From contig NZ_ACYY01000009.1 in assembly GCF_000176015.1 (NCBI RefSeq), positions 62,001 to 126,000 of the forward strand: 64,000 nucleotides of DNA. Reading direction: 5' to 3'. Of this stretch, positions 44,148 through 53,174 are shown one piece after another. The DNA comes from Rhodobacter ferrooxidans (GTDB lineage: Bacteria > Pseudomonadota > Alphaproteobacteria > Rhodobacterales > Rhodobacteraceae). The number at the start of each line of letters is the position of its first letter. Within the stretch, counting starts at the first letter, position 1. The position numbers and the translations under genes were made by a program. The notes beneath the pieces are model-generated. The model ran no database searches and was not told where the DNA came from. It saw nothing but the letters and a program-made list of their open reading frames with translations.

Positions 44148-44783
44148 ATGCTGACCCCTTACGGCGTTTACCGCTCGCGCGCCTCGCGCCCCCTGTGGCT
44201 CTTGGCGGAAATCGGCCTGCCTTTCAGCCATGTGCCGGTTATTCAGGCCTACCGGTTGGCGCAGGGTGCCGCAGCCCCCGGCCCGCATACCGCCACCCCG
44301 GCGTTTCTGGCGATCAACCCCTTGGGGCAGATACCGGCGATGACCGATGGCGATCTGGTGCTGACGGAATCGCTGGCGATCACCCTGCATATCGCGCGCA
44401 AATATGGCGGCGCGCTGGGGCCGGACGGTCTGGACGAGGCGGCGCTGTTCGAGCAGTGGGCGCTGTTTGCCGCCACCAGCATCGAAGGCCCGGGGATCGA
44501 GATCCTCTATGCGCCTGCGGGCGATACCGCGGTGATTGCCGCCAATCTGGAAAAGCTGGCGCGTCCGCTGGCCCGGCTGGAAAGCCATCTGGCGGGGCGC
44601 GAATGGCTGGTGGGCGACCGCTTCACCGCCGCCGACATCATGCTGGCCGAATGTCTGCGCTATTCACAAGGCCAGACCGCGCTGATCGACGCCCACCCCG
44701 CTGTGAAGGCATGGCTGGCCCGCTGCCAATCCCGCCCGGCGTTTCAGGCGATGTGGGCCGCCCGCATGGCCGAGCCGGCCTGA
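44148..44783 (+). CDS. Glutathione S-transferase family protein
   Basis: 211 residues. The N-terminal domain starts MLTPYGVYRSRASRPLWLLA, with the glutathione loop INPLGQIPAMTDGDLVLTES and the Glu-Ser contact. The C-domain has LVGDRFTAADIMLAECLRYS. It belongs to the broad bacterial GST group; the S-R-A-S-R region is where the catalytic Ser or Cys would lie. GACAGGAGCC precedes the ATG. It is divergent from the LuxR-hydrolase gene, which might control it, though there is no direct evidence. Confidence 0.9.
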   Translation: MLTPYGVYRSRASRPLWLLAEIGLPFSHVPVIQAYRLAQGAAAPGPHTATPAFLAINPLGQIPAMTDGDLVLTESLAITLHIARKYGGALGPDGLDEAALFEQWALFAATSIEGPGIEILYAPAGDTAVIAANLEKLARPLARLESHLAGREWLVGDRFTAADIMLAECLRYSQGQTALIDAHPAVKAWLARCQSRPAFQAMWAARMAEPA

Positions 44784-44813
44784 CCCGCCCCACATCTTGC
44801 GTTTTGCGCCGCG

Positions 44814-46820
44814 ATGATGCCTACTGCTGCCTCAAGCAACCGAAGAAACGAGCCCCCCTTGCCCAACGACCTGTTGTCCGGCGACCATGCCTCCAACGCC
44901 TATATGGCCTCGTCGATCGAGGTGCTGGAGGGACTGGAGCCGGTGCGCAAACGCCCCGGCATGTATATCGGCGGCACCGATGAACGGGCGCTGCACCATC
45001 TGGTGGCCGAGGTGCTGGACAACGCGATGGACGAGGCGGTGGCGGGCCATGCCAGCCGCATCGAGGTGGAACTGCACGCCGATTACGCGCTGACCGTGCG
45101 CGACAATGGCCGTGGCATCCCGGTCGATCCGCACCCGAAATTCCCCGGCAAATCGGCGCTGGAGGTGATCTTCTGCACGCTACATTCGGGCGGCAAATTC
45201 TCGGGCAAGGCCTATGAGACTTCGGGCGGCTTGCACGGCGTCGGCGCAAGCGTGGTCAATGCGCTGTCGGATGTGATGCGGGTCGAGGTGGCGCGCAACA
45301 AGGAGCTTTACGCGCAAAGCTTCTCGCGCGGCATCCCGCAGGGGCCGTTGCAGAAGATCGGCCCGGCCCCCAACCGCCGCGGCACTTCTGTCACCTTCCA
45401 CCCCGATGCCGACATCTTTGGCAGCCTGCATCTGAAACCGGCGCGGCTGCTGAAAATGGCGCGCTCCAAGGCCTATCTGTTTTCCGGCGTCGAGATTCGC
45501 TGGAAATCGGCGGTCAGCGATGGCGAGACCCCGCAAGAGGCGGTGTTCCACTTCCCCGGCGGGTTGTCGGATTATCTGGGCGAGCAACTGGCGAAAACCA
45601 CCACCTATGCCGACCGGCCCTTTGCCGGCAAGGTGTCGTTCCCCGATAAATTCAACGTCCCCGGCTCGGTCGAATGGGCGATCAACTGGACCCCGGCGCG
45701 CGACGGCTTTCTGCAATCCTATTGCAACACCGTGCCGACGCCGGAAGGCGGCACCCACGAGACCGGCTTCTGGTCAGCGATCCTGAAGGGCATCCGCGCT
45801 TACGGCGATCTGGTGAAAAACCGCAAGGCCGAGCTGATTTCGCGCGACGACATGCTGACGGGCGGCTGCGCGCTGATCTCGGTGTTCATCCGCGAGCCGC
45901 AATTCGTCGGGCAAACCAAGGACCGGCTGTCCACCGAGGAGGCGGCGCGCTACGTCGAACTGGCGGTGCGCGACCATTTCGACAACTGGCTGGCCAGCGA
46001 CACCAAATCCGCCGGGGCTATCCTGGATTTTCTGGTGCTGCGGGCCGAGGAACGGCTGAAGCGGCGGCAGGAAAAGGAGACCGCCCGCAAGACGGCCACC
46101 AAAAAGCTGCGGCTGCCGGGGAAACTGACCGACTGTTCGTCGAAAACCCGCGAGGGGACGGAGCTGTTCATCGTCGAGGGCGACTCGGCGGGCGGTTCGG
46201 CCAAGGGCGCGCGCGAACGCGAGACCCAGGCGATCATGCCGTTGAAGGGCAAGATTTTGAACGTGCTGGGCGCGGCGTCTTCGAAGCTGAACGAAAACTC
46301 GGAAATCCGCGACATCTGCGAGGCTTTGGGCGTGCAGATGGGCACCCGTTTCAAGGTCGATGACCTGCGTTACGACAAGATCATCATCATGACCGATGCC
46401 GACGTCGATGGCGCCCATATCGCCAGCCTGCTGATGACATTTTTCTTCACCCAGATGCGCCCGCTGATCGACCGCGGCCATCTGTATCTGGCCTGCCCGC
46501 CACTCTATCGGCTGACGCAGGGGGCCAAGCGGATGTATGTCTCGGACGATGCCGAAAAAGAGGAATGGCTTGCCAAGGGCTTGGGCGGCAAGGGAAAGAT
46601 CGACGTGCAACGCTTCAAGGGTCTGGGCGAGATGGACGCCAAGGACTTGAAGGACACCACGATGAACCCCGAAACCCGCAAGCTGATCCGGGTCAGCATC
46701 GACGAGGATGAACCCGGCGAAACCTCGGATCTGGTGGAACGCTTGATGGGCAAGAAACCGGAACTGCGGTTCCAGTACATTCAGGAAAACGCCCGGTTTG
46801 TCGAAGAACTGGACGTCTGA
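44814..46820 (+). CDS. parE: DNA topoisomerase IV subunit B
   Basis: Up to 668 residues. It holds the GHKL ATPase region (EVLDNAMDEAVAG, DNGRGIPVD, YETSGGLHGVGASVVNALSD), the transducer domain and the TOPRIM domain with IVEGDSAGGSAKGARERETQ and DADVDGAHIASLL, ending FVEELDV. With ParC it decatenates daughter chromosomes. The start is uncertain: the ATG at 44814 adds about 15 residues not expected from relatives, and TTG at 44859 (giving LPNDLLSGDHASNAY) is a reasonable alternative; neither has a good ribosome site. The ParE rather than GyrB call is by overall sequence and length. Confidence 0.95.
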   Translation: MMPTAASSNRRNEPPLPNDLLSGDHASNAYMASSIEVLEGLEPVRKRPGMYIGGTDERALHHLVAEVLDNAMDEAVAGHASRIEVELHADYALTVRDNGRGIPVDPHPKFPGKSALEVIFCTLHSGGKFSGKAYETSGGLHGVGASVVNALSDVMRVEVARNKELYAQSFSRGIPQGPLQKIGPAPNRRGTSVTFHPDADIFGSLHLKPARLLKMARSKAYLFSGVEIRWKSAVSDGETPQEAVFHFPGGLSDYLGEQLAKTTTYADRPFAGKVSFPDKFNVPGSVEWAINWTPARDGFLQSYCNTVPTPEGGTHETGFWSAILKGIRAYGDLVKNRKAELISRDDMLTGGCALISVFIREPQFVGQTKDRLSTEEAARYVELAVRDHFDNWLASDTKSAGAILDFLVLRAEERLKRRQEKETARKTATKKLRLPGKLTDCSSKTREGTELFIVEGDSAGGSAKGARERETQAIMPLKGKILNVLGAASSKLNENSEIRDICEALGVQMGTRFKVDDLRYDKIIIMTDADVDGAHIASLLMTFFFTQMRPLIDRGHLYLACPPLYRLTQGAKRMYVSDDAEKEEWLAKGLGGKGKIDVQRFKGLGEMDAKDLKDTTMNPETRKLIRVSIDEDEPGETSDLVERLMGKKPELRFQYIQENARFVEELDV

Positions 46821-46861
46821 GCCACCGGCCCCCTGCCCGCCTGAAACACACGGAGTTGAGC

Positions 46862-47188
46862 ATGATCCTTTACGGCATTTCCACCTGCGACACCTGCAAG
46901 AAGGCGCTGAAGGCGCTGGAGGCGGCGGGGAAACCGGTGACCTTCCGCGACGTGCGCGCCAAGCCGCTGTCCGAGGCCGAGATTGCCGAACTGGTGCAGG
47001 AATTCGGTGACCGGATCATCAACAAATCCTCGACCACCTGGCGCGGGCTCAGCGACTGGCTGCGTAATTCCGAGGCCGAGGCGCAACTGGCCGCCCAGCC
47101 GACGCTGATGAAGCGCCCGGTGATCCGCGATGGTGCTGTCTGGCACCTCGGCTGGGACGAGGCGGTGCAGGCCGCGGTTCTGCAATAA
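46862..47188 (+). CDS. ArsC/Spx family thioredoxin-fold protein
   Basis: 108 residues: MILYGISTCDTCKKALKALE, with a CDTC dithiol, then TFRDVRAKPLSEAEIAELVQ, NKSSTTWRGLSD and LMKRPVIRDGAVWHLGWDEA. This is the YffB/Spx-like branch of the arsenate reductase fold, small cytoplasmic thiol proteins whose true reactions are mostly unknown. No ars genes are nearby, so arsenate reduction is not supported. The ATG follows GGAG by seven bases; 41 bp behind parE. Confidence 0.9.
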   Translation: MILYGISTCDTCKKALKALEAAGKPVTFRDVRAKPLSEAEIAELVQEFGDRIINKSSTTWRGLSDWLRNSEAEAQLAAQPTLMKRPVIRDGAVWHLGWDEAVQAAVLQ

Positions 47189-47194
47189 AAGAAC

Positions 47195-47216
47195 CCCCGC
47201 TGAAGCGGGTCGTTTC
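47195..47216 (+). terminator. Stem-loop terminator after the ArsC/Spx-like gene
   Basis: CCCGC and GCGGG pair across a TGAA loop (47196-47209), followed by TCGTTT. It is short but correctly placed seven bases after the stop, between convergent genes. Confidence 0.6.
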
Positions 47217-47233
47217 CAGGCCGACAGACCGCC

Positions 47234-47440
47234 TTACAGCAGCCGTAGATCGCCCGCAGACTGTTTGCCGTCGCGGCCCGACTGCAATTCGAAGCCGATT
47301 TTCTGGTTGTCGTTCAAGCCCTTGAGCCCGGCGCGTTCCACCGCCGAGATATGGACGAACACGTCCTTGCCGCCGTCATCCGGCGCAATAAAGCCGTAAC
47401 CTTTGGTGCTGTTGAACCACTTCACGGTGCCCGTCGGCAT
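47234..47440 (-). CDS. Cold-shock protein (CspA family)
   Basis: 68 residues, a single cold-shock domain with both RNA-binding motifs: VKWFNSTKGYGFIAPDD (RNP1, KGYGFI) and DVFVHISAVE (RNP2). It binds single-stranded RNA or DNA as an RNA chaperone. A strong AAGGAG lies 8 bases before the ATG. The 136-bp upstream gap contains TTGTGA and GATAGC separated by 18 bases, a possible promoter. Confidence 0.95.
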   Translation of the reverse strand: MPTGTVKWFNSTKGYGFIAPDDGGKDVFVHISAVERAGLKGLNDNQKIGFELQSGRDGKQSAGDLRLL

Positions 47441-47576
47441 GCCGTCACTCCTTGACCAATCCTCCCGAGGCGCAATTGCCACGGGCCGTGCTATCGGGTG
47501 CGGGAACACCCGGTTCACAAGGAAAATCATGCCAAAAGCGCGCTAAAAATCAAGCCTCAAAGATCGGCGCGTTGTT

Positions 47577-48107
47577 TCAGCTGCCCGTCATCCGGCGCAG
47601 CACCCGGTCCAGCGACAGCGGGCCTGCCCCCAGCAGGATCGGCACCGTCAGCAGGAACACCCACATCGCCCGCTGGTCAGCGATCAGCCCGTCAGAGGCG
47701 GTGTCGAACCAGGCATCAAGCATGATGCCATGGCCGAGAACGTCGGTCAGGCTTTGCACCAGCACGAAGATGATCATGCCCAGCGCCGCGATGCGGGTGG
47801 CCAGCCCCAGCACGATCAACGCCGGCAAGGCAAACTCGGCCCAGGCGCCCAGCACTGCCACCAGCCAGTGAAAACTGCCAAGCCGGTCGAAATCATAGCC
47901 CAGTTCCTCGACCAGACGCGGAAAGATCTGGATATAGGCGCCATCGGTCGGCGTCAGCGGCCCGGCCAGCTTGGTTGCGGCCGAATTCCAGAAGTACCGC
48001 GCCAGCACCGCGGCAAACACCAGCCGCGCCAGTGTCGGCAACACCACCGGTGCCAGCAAGGCAAGCCGCCGCATCAGATTTTCATGCAGGGAAATCAGGC
48101 GGTTCAC
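47577..48107 (-). CDS. bufD: DoxX family membrane protein of bufferin operon
   Basis: 176 residues with four hydrophobic segments (about 20-38, 80-101, 105-122 and 150-167). ARYFWNSAATKLAGPLTPTD and WAEFALPALIVLGLATRIAA are DoxX-like. In bufferin clusters a DoxX protein is the fourth gene and may help with electron transfer or copper handling at the membrane. The start overlaps the bufC stop (ATGA). Symbol by context. Confidence 0.9.
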   Translation of the reverse strand: MNRLISLHENLMRRLALLAPVVLPTLARLVFAAVLARYFWNSAATKLAGPLTPTDGAYIQIFPRLVEELGYDFDRLGSFHWLVAVLGAWAEFALPALIVLGLATRIAALGMIIFVLVQSLTDVLGHGIMLDAWFDTASDGLIADQRAMWVFLLTVPILLGAGPLSLDRVLRRMTGS

Positions 48108-48847
48108 AGGTCATCCTCCACCAGGCCGACAATACCGCCGCCCTGCCGCAACAGGGCCAGGGTTGCGGCCAGATCATGCTGCGGGCCCGCCGCGGTCAGC
48201 GCCTGAGCGACCGGTTCCCCGGCCAGTAGCGCCGCAAGAAAGCTGCCCGCCGCAGGGGTCAGCAGATGCGGCTCCGGGTCGAAATCGGGGCGCAGCACCA
48301 GCAGGCTTTCCGCTGCCATCCGCGGCGGCGGCGCATCGGCCACGCTGTTGGCCCGCCAGATCGAAAACACCGGCCAGGGCGACCGGATCAGCCGCAGCGC
48401 CGGCGCAAGCCGCAGCCGCGCGGCCAGAAACCGCTCGGCCGACAGGCCGGCCAAAGTGGCGGCGGGCAACGGCGCCGCATCGGCGGCATGGTAGGACTGG
48501 CGCAGCGCCAGCTCCAGCCGGGCCAGATCGGGCAGGTATGGCAGATGGGCGACGGGTGGAAATTCGTGCAGGAAATCCGGCAGTTGTGCGCCATAGAACA
48601 TCAAAACCGGCGAGGTGGGCGGATGCATCCGCAGGAACACCCCGGCCATGGCGGCGAAGAATTCTTCCCCCAGCACCCGACGCAACACCGGAAAGCCGGT
48701 CTCCAGCGCCGCGGTCAGACTGACGGCCACATTGTTGCGATAGACCGCAAAACGCCGGGTGGCGGGGGTGCCGTGGCGGTCCAGCAGGCCGGGCGGCGTG
48801 GCGTGCGCCGGGTCCAGCAGGGCGGTGCGAAAGACCGACTGGCTCAT
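48104..48847 (-). CDS. bufC: DUF2063/HvfC-type partner of MNIO enzyme
   Basis: 247 residues. The N-terminal domain (FRTALLDPAHATPPGLLDRH, RRFAVYRNNVAVSLTAALET, FPVLRRVLGEEFFAAMAGVF) is the DUF2063 domain; its usual role is recognising the precursor peptide and presenting it to the MNIO enzyme. The start overlaps the bufB stop and the end overlaps the DoxX start, so the operon is tightly coupled. Confidence 0.93.
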   Translation of the reverse strand: MSQSVFRTALLDPAHATPPGLLDRHGTPATRRFAVYRNNVAVSLTAALETGFPVLRRVLGEEFFAAMAGVFLRMHPPTSPVLMFYGAQLPDFLHEFPPVAHLPYLPDLARLELALRQSYHAADAAPLPAATLAGLSAERFLAARLRLAPALRLIRSPWPVFSIWRANSVADAPPPRMAAESLLVLRPDFDPEPHLLTPAAGSFLAALLAGEPVAQALTAAGPQHDLAATLALLRQGGGIVGLVEDDL

Positions 48848-49698
48848 GCCGCCACCCCGGCCAGCAATCGCGCCGCCAGCGCCGCCTCGCCAGCCAGCAC
48901 CGGCCATTCCGGCACATCATTGTCCCATTCGATCAACGTCGGTTTCGCGCCGCCCAATTGCAGGGTCCGGGCGTAAAGCTGCCACACCGGATCGGCCACC
49001 GGGCAGCCGTGGCTGTCGATCAGCAGCGGCGTGCCGTCGCTGTCGAGATCCGGATCATGGCCACCAAGATGAATCTCGCCCACCAGATGATGTGGAAACG
49101 ACTCGATATACCCCAAGGCGTTGAAACCGAGATTGTTGGCCGAGACATACACATTGTTCACATCCAGCAGCAGACCACAGCCGGTGCGGCGGGCGATCTC
49201 GGCCAGAAACGTCACCTCGTCCATCTCGGCCTCGGCAAAGGCCAGATAGGCCGAGGGGTTTTCCAGCAGCATCTTTCGCCCCAGCACCGTCTGCACCTGG
49301 TCGATATGATCGGCCACCCGGGTCAGCGTGGCGGCGGTATAGGGCAGCGGCAGCAGATCGTTCAGAAAGCTGTTGTCATGGCTGGACCAGGCCAGATGTT
49401 CGGAAAAACAGGCCGGTTGCAACCAGGTGCACAGATGCTTCAGCCGTGCCAGATGTGCGGCGTCCAGCGCGCCCTCGCCGCCGATCGACAGCCCGACCCC
49501 GTGCAGCGAAATCGCAAATCGTTCGGCCAGCGCGCGCAGTTGCGCCAGGGGCCGCCCGCCCTCTCCCATGTAGTTTTCCGCATGGATTTCAAGCCATTCC
49601 ACCGGCGACGGCGCCGCCATGATCGCCGGGAAATGCTGCGGTTTGAAGCCTGCGCCGGGGCGGGGCGGCAGGAACGCGGGGCGGGTGTGGTCAAGCAT
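48844..49698 (-). CDS. bufB: MNIO (DUF692) multinuclear iron oxidase of bufferin operon
   Basis: 284 residues of the DUF692/MNIO family, TIM-barrel enzymes with two or three irons. Metal-site segments are PGAGFKPQHF, EWLEIHAENYMGEGG, SEHLAWSSHDN, LLDVNNVYVSANN and GEIHLGGHDPD. MNIO enzymes convert peptide cysteines, for example to oxazolone-thioamide or thiooxazole groups. With the cysteine-containing peptide gene 58 bp upstream and a DUF2063 partner downstream, this is a bufferin-type modification enzyme. Confidence 0.95.
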   Translation of the reverse strand: MLDHTRPAFLPPRPGAGFKPQHFPAIMAAPSPVEWLEIHAENYMGEGGRPLAQLRALAERFAISLHGVGLSIGGEGALDAAHLARLKHLCTWLQPACFSEHLAWSSHDNSFLNDLLPLPYTAATLTRVADHIDQVQTVLGRKMLLENPSAYLAFAEAEMDEVTFLAEIARRTGCGLLLDVNNVYVSANNLGFNALGYIESFPHHLVGEIHLGGHDPDLDSDGTPLLIDSHGCPVADPVWQLYARTLQLGGAKPTLIEWDNDVPEWPVLAGEAALAARLLAGVAA

Positions 49699-49756
49699 GG
49701 CGGGTCTCCTGCGGCAAATGCCCCCTTCCGGAACCGCGCCCGGAAGGGGAAAGGCG

Positions 49757-50047
49757 TCAGCCGGCCATGTCGCGCGTCAGCGCCTCAAGGCTGCCCATGC
49801 GGCCCTCCGGCAGTTCCATCGTCACGCAGGTGCCGGCGGGCACCAGTTTCCAGGAATTGCCCTGATAGTCGACTTTCGAGGTGCCGGCGCAGGTGGTGCC
49901 CGGCCCCGCCGCGCAATCGTTTTGCCCGGCCAGCGCCACGCCAAAGCACTTCTCCTTGGCGTCATCGGCCGAAGCGATGGTGGCATGACCGGCGAAAGCG
50001 GCGGCAAGCGCCGTGGCGACGGCCAAGGTGCGAATGGTATCCGACAT
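49757..50047 (-). CDS. bufA: Bufferin-type precursor peptide (DUF2282), copper-binding RiPP
   Basis: 96 residues. A Sec signal ([17 protein letters not shown]...ASA, cut near residue 27) precedes a mature part with exactly four cysteines, C34, C45, C53 and C74, in [29 protein letters not shown] and PAGTC. This matches the BufA1/DUF2282 bufferins, whose central cysteines are turned into copper-binding heterocycles by the MNIO partner and which protect against copper stress in the periplasm. GGGAGAA precedes the ATG. It is the first gene of the operon. Confidence 0.93.
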   Translation of the reverse strand: MSDTIRTLAVATALAAAFAGHATIASADDAKEKCFGVALAGQNDCAAGPGTTCAGTSKVDYQGNSWKLVPAGTCVTMELPEGRMGSLEALTRDMAG

Positions 50048-50078
50048 GTGGTTCTCCCTGTTGCGATCTGGTTGTTGC

Positions 50079-50093
50079 GTCGCCTTTTGCGAC
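50079..50093. promoter_or_regulatory. Inverted repeat upstream of bufA (possible operator)
   Basis: GTCGCCTTTTGCGAC is a perfect 5-bp inverted repeat (GTCGC / GCGAC) 32-46 bases before the bufA start, in the only leader of the operon. Bufferin operons are metal- or sigma-factor-controlled elsewhere. I could not match this site to a named regulator. Confidence 0.35.
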
Positions 50094-50207
50094 AGTTCCA
50101 ACCCTAACCGCGCCGGTCGATCACGGACCAGTCACAGCGCTGTCAGCCACGCGGGCGTGACCGGATGAAACATCGCATCCCGGGGCCGCGACACTGGGGG
50201 AAACTGC

Positions 50208-50236
50208 GAAAAGCGCCGGAGTTTCCAGCGCTTTTC
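50208..50236. terminator. Bidirectional stem-loop downstream of thrS
   Basis: GAAAAGCGC and GCGCTTTTC form a 9-bp stem around an 11-base loop, with a T-run on either strand's 3' arm. It lies 23 bp after the thrS stop and insulates the buf operon. Confidence 0.75.
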
Positions 50237-50258
50237 TCATGATTTCAGCAGGTTGAAC

Positions 50259-52205
50259 CTAGCGCAGATCGGGCGCTTTGGCCTCGTGGGCCAGGGTGGC
50301 GACGATCCCGGTCAGGCTTTCGCTATCGGTGCGGGTTTCGCCAAGGCGGCGAACTGAAACAGAACGCTCCTCGACTTCCTTCATGCCGATGGCCAGGATC
50401 ACGGGAACTTTTCCCACCGAATGTTCGCGGACCTTGTAGTTGATCTTCTCGTTGCGCACGTCGGCCTCGGCCCGCACCCCAGCCTTGCGCAGTTCGGCCA
50501 CGACCTCGTGCACATAGGCGTCGGCGTCCGAGACGATGCCCGCCACCACCACCTGCCGCGGCGCCAGCCAGAACGGCAGTTTGCCGGCGTAGTTTTCGAT
50601 CAGGATGCCAAGGAAGCGTTCGAAACTGCCCAGGATGGCGCGGTGCAGCATGAAGGGGCGATGCCGCGCACCATCCTCACCGATGTATTCGGCACCAAGG
50701 CGGCTGGGCAGGTTGGGGTCAACCTGGAAGGTGCCGCATTGCCATTGGCGGCCGATGGCGTCCGTCAGCTTGAAGTCCAGCTTGGGGCCGTAGAACGCGC
50801 CCTCGCCGGGGTCGATCACATAGCTGCGGCCGACCTTCTTGATGGCGTTCTCAAGGGCGGTTTCGACCCGGTCCCAATCCTCGTCGGTGCCGATGCGCAC
50901 TTCGGGGCGGGTGGACAGCTTGATGTCGAAACTCTCGAACCCAAGGTCGTGATAGACCGAGGACAAAAGCTCGATGAAGGCGGCACATTCGCTTTCGATT
51001 TGGGCTTCAGTGCAGAAGATATGCGCGTCGTCTTGGGTAAAGCCGCGCACCCGCATCAGGCCGTGCATCGAACCCGAGCTTTCATAACGGTGGCAGGCGC
51101 CGAATTCCGCCAGCCGCAGCGGCAGGTCGCGGTAGGATTTAAGCCCTTGATTATAAACCTGAACATGGCAGGGGCAGTTCATCGGTTTCAGCGCGTTGAT
51201 GCGCTTTTCCTTGGCGCCTTCCTCATCGACCTCGACGATGAACATGTTCTCGCGGTAGGCCTCCCAATGGCCCGAGCGTTCCCACAGCACCCGGTCCACC
51301 ACCTGCGGCGTGCGGATCTCGCGGTAGCCCGCCTCGCGCTGGCGGCGGCGCATATAGTCTTCCAGCGTGCGCCAGACCTGCCAGCCGTTGGGGTGCCAGA
51401 ACACCATGCCGGGGGCTTCTTCCTGCAGGTGGAACAGGTCCATTTCCTTGCCCAGGCGGCGGTGGTCGCGCTTGGCGGCCTCTTCCAGCATCGTCAGGTG
51501 CGCCTTCAACTCGTCGCGGTTCTTGAAGGCGACGCCGTAGATGCGTTGCAGCATCGGCCGGTTGGAATCGCCGCGCCAGTAGGCCCCGGCGACGCTCATC
51601 AGCTTGAAGGCATCGGCGGGAAGCTGGCCGGTGTGTTGCAGATGCGGGCCGCGGCAGAGGTCTTGCCAGTGCCCGTGCCAATACATCCGCAGCGGTTCGT
51701 CGCCGGGGATGCCATGGATCAGCTCGACCTTGAAGGGTTCGCCCTTTTGTTCGTAATGTGCAATTGCGCGCGGTCGGTCCCAGACCTCGGTGCGAACAAC
51801 GTCGCGCAAGTTGATGATTTCCTTCATGCGCTTTTCGATGGCGCCAAGGTCTTCGGGCGTAAAAGGTTCGATTCTGTCAAAATCGTAATACCAACCGTCC
51901 TTGATCACCGGGCCGATGGTGACCTTCACATCCGGCCAAAGCTCCTGCACGGCGCGGGCCATCACATGCGCAAGGTCATGCCGGATCAGTTCCAGCGCCT
52001 GCGCCTCGTCGGCCATGGTGTGGATGGCGATGCGGGCGTCGGCGTTGATCGGCCATTGCAGATCGTGATGCGCGCCATCCACCGTGGCCGAGATCGCCTT
52101 TTTGGCCAGGCTGGTCGAGATGCTGGCGGCGACTTCGGCGGGGGTGACGCCGGGCGCGAAATCGCGGCGGTTGCCATCGGGGAAAGTGAGGGAGATCTGG
52201 GCCAT
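50259..52205 (-). CDS. thrS: Threonine--tRNA ligase
   Basis: 648 residues. TGS domain at the N-terminus ([20 protein letters not shown]), editing/SAD domain with the HxxxH pair [17 protein letters not shown], class II core with [20 protein letters not shown] (zinc Cys) and the C-terminal anticodon domain. It charges tRNA-Thr and edits serine. The family start [11 protein letters not shown] is used; the upstream in-frame extension is not protein-like. Divergent from the esterase gene by 210 bp, in which no T-box or operator was recognised. Confidence 0.97.
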   Translation of the reverse strand: MAQISLTFPDGNRRDFAPGVTPAEVAASISTSLAKKAISATVDGAHHDLQWPINADARIAIHTMADEAQALELIRHDLAHVMARAVQELWPDVKVTIGPVIKDGWYYDFDRIEPFTPEDLGAIEKRMKEIINLRDVVRTEVWDRPRAIAHYEQKGEPFKVELIHGIPGDEPLRMYWHGHWQDLCRGPHLQHTGQLPADAFKLMSVAGAYWRGDSNRPMLQRIYGVAFKNRDELKAHLTMLEEAAKRDHRRLGKEMDLFHLQEEAPGMVFWHPNGWQVWRTLEDYMRRRQREAGYREIRTPQVVDRVLWERSGHWEAYRENMFIVEVDEEGAKEKRINALKPMNCPCHVQVYNQGLKSYRDLPLRLAEFGACHRYESSGSMHGLMRVRGFTQDDAHIFCTEAQIESECAAFIELLSSVYHDLGFESFDIKLSTRPEVRIGTDEDWDRVETALENAIKKVGRSYVIDPGEGAFYGPKLDFKLTDAIGRQWQCGTFQVDPNLPSRLGAEYIGEDGARHRPFMLHRAILGSFERFLGILIENYAGKLPFWLAPRQVVVAGIVSDADAYVHEVVAELRKAGVRAEADVRNEKINYKVREHSVGKVPVILAIGMKEVEERSVSVRRLGETRTDSESLTGIVATLAHEAKAPDLR

Positions 52206-52415
52206 CGCAGGCGATCCTCGTCGGTTTGGCGTCCACGAAACGCCCGGTTGCGGGTTATGTGGCGGTGTTTTGCGCGGGCGGCGCGGCATTGTCAACGGGG
52301 GGCTTGTCGCGCCCTGCCGGTTGCTCCGCGCAGGCAGCGAGGACGGCGGGAACGCCGGAGGAGCGGGTGGATTGGCGTGCGCGATTGCGCTAAGGCTTGG
52401 GAAAACGAGAGCCGC

Positions 52416-53174
52416 ATGACCGAACCCGCTTACCTTGTCACGCCGCAAGGCCGCCGCATCGCGCATCACCAGACGCCTGGGCGTGGGCCGGGGGTGGTGT
52501 TTCTGGGTGGCTTCAATTCCGACATGCAGGGCAGCAAGGCGTTGTTTTTGCAGGCTTGGGCCGAGGCGCAGGGCCGGGCGTTCTTGCGCTTTGACTACTC
52601 GGGCCACGGCCAGTCTTCCGGCGATTTCCGCGACGGGGCGATTGGTGATTGGCTGCAGGATGCAGAGGCGGCGCTGGCGCTGACCGAGGAGCGCCAAGTG
52701 CTGGTCGGCTCGTCGATGGGCGGCTGGATTGCCCTTCTATTGGCGCGTAGGCACCCCGAACGGATCGCGGGGCTTGTCGGCATTGCTGCTGCGCCGGATT
52801 TCACCGAAGACAGCATGTGGGCCGGGTTTTCCGAAGCCCAGAAGGCCGAACTGGCCCAAGGCCAGGTGGCGCTACCCTCGGATTATGGCGCGCCTTACAT
52901 CATCACCCGCCGCCTGATTGAAGAAGGCCGCCGCCATCTGGTGCTGCGCCAACCCTTGTCGCTGCCGTTCCCGGTGCGGCTGTTGCAGGGCAGCGCCGAC
53001 ACTGATGTGCCGCCTGCGGTGGCGCTGCGGCTGTTCGACCATGCGCAGGGACCGGACATCCGGCTGACCCTGGTCAAGGGCGCCGACCACCGGTTTTCCA
53101 CACCCGATTGCCTTGGCGCCATCGCGGCGGCGCTGGCCGAGGTGCTGGCCGCAGCGCCGCAGCCGTTACGCTGA
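52416..53174 (+). CDS. Alpha/beta hydrolase, ABHD10-like
   Basis: 252 residues. [20 protein letters not shown] and [16 protein letters not shown] are typical of the ABHD10 group of thioesterases or depalmitoylases. The nucleophile is S100 in VGSSMGGW, with acid and base in [11 protein letters not shown] and KGADHRFS. Relatives remove S-acyl groups or cleave small acyl esters. The ribosome site is GAAAACGAGAG. The 3' end overlaps phaZ on the opposite strand by nine bases. Confidence 0.92.
   Translation: MTEPAYLVTPQGRRIAHHQTPGRGPGVVFLGGFNSDMQGSKALFLQAWAEAQGRAFLRFDYSGHGQSSGDFRDGAIGDWLQDAEAALALTEERQVLVGSSMGGWIALLLARRHPERIAGLVGIAAAPDFTEDSMWAGFSEAQKAELAQGQVALPSDYGAPYIITRRLIEEGRRHLVLRQPLSLPFPVRLLQGSADTDVPPAVALRLFDHAQGPDIRLTLVKGADHRFSTPDCLGAIAAALAEVLAAAPQPLR

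Noticed and set aside
46862-47188. Arsenate reductase
   Set aside because: Only the fold is shared; there is a CxxC rather than the arsenate reductase pattern and no ars genes nearby, so the ArsC/Spx-like label was kept.
50048-50105. ECF sigma-factor promoter for the buf operon
   Set aside because: A GGAAC element exists on the minus strand, but the sequence 16 bases downstream (GCAAC) does not match a usual ECF -10 (CGTC/CGTT).
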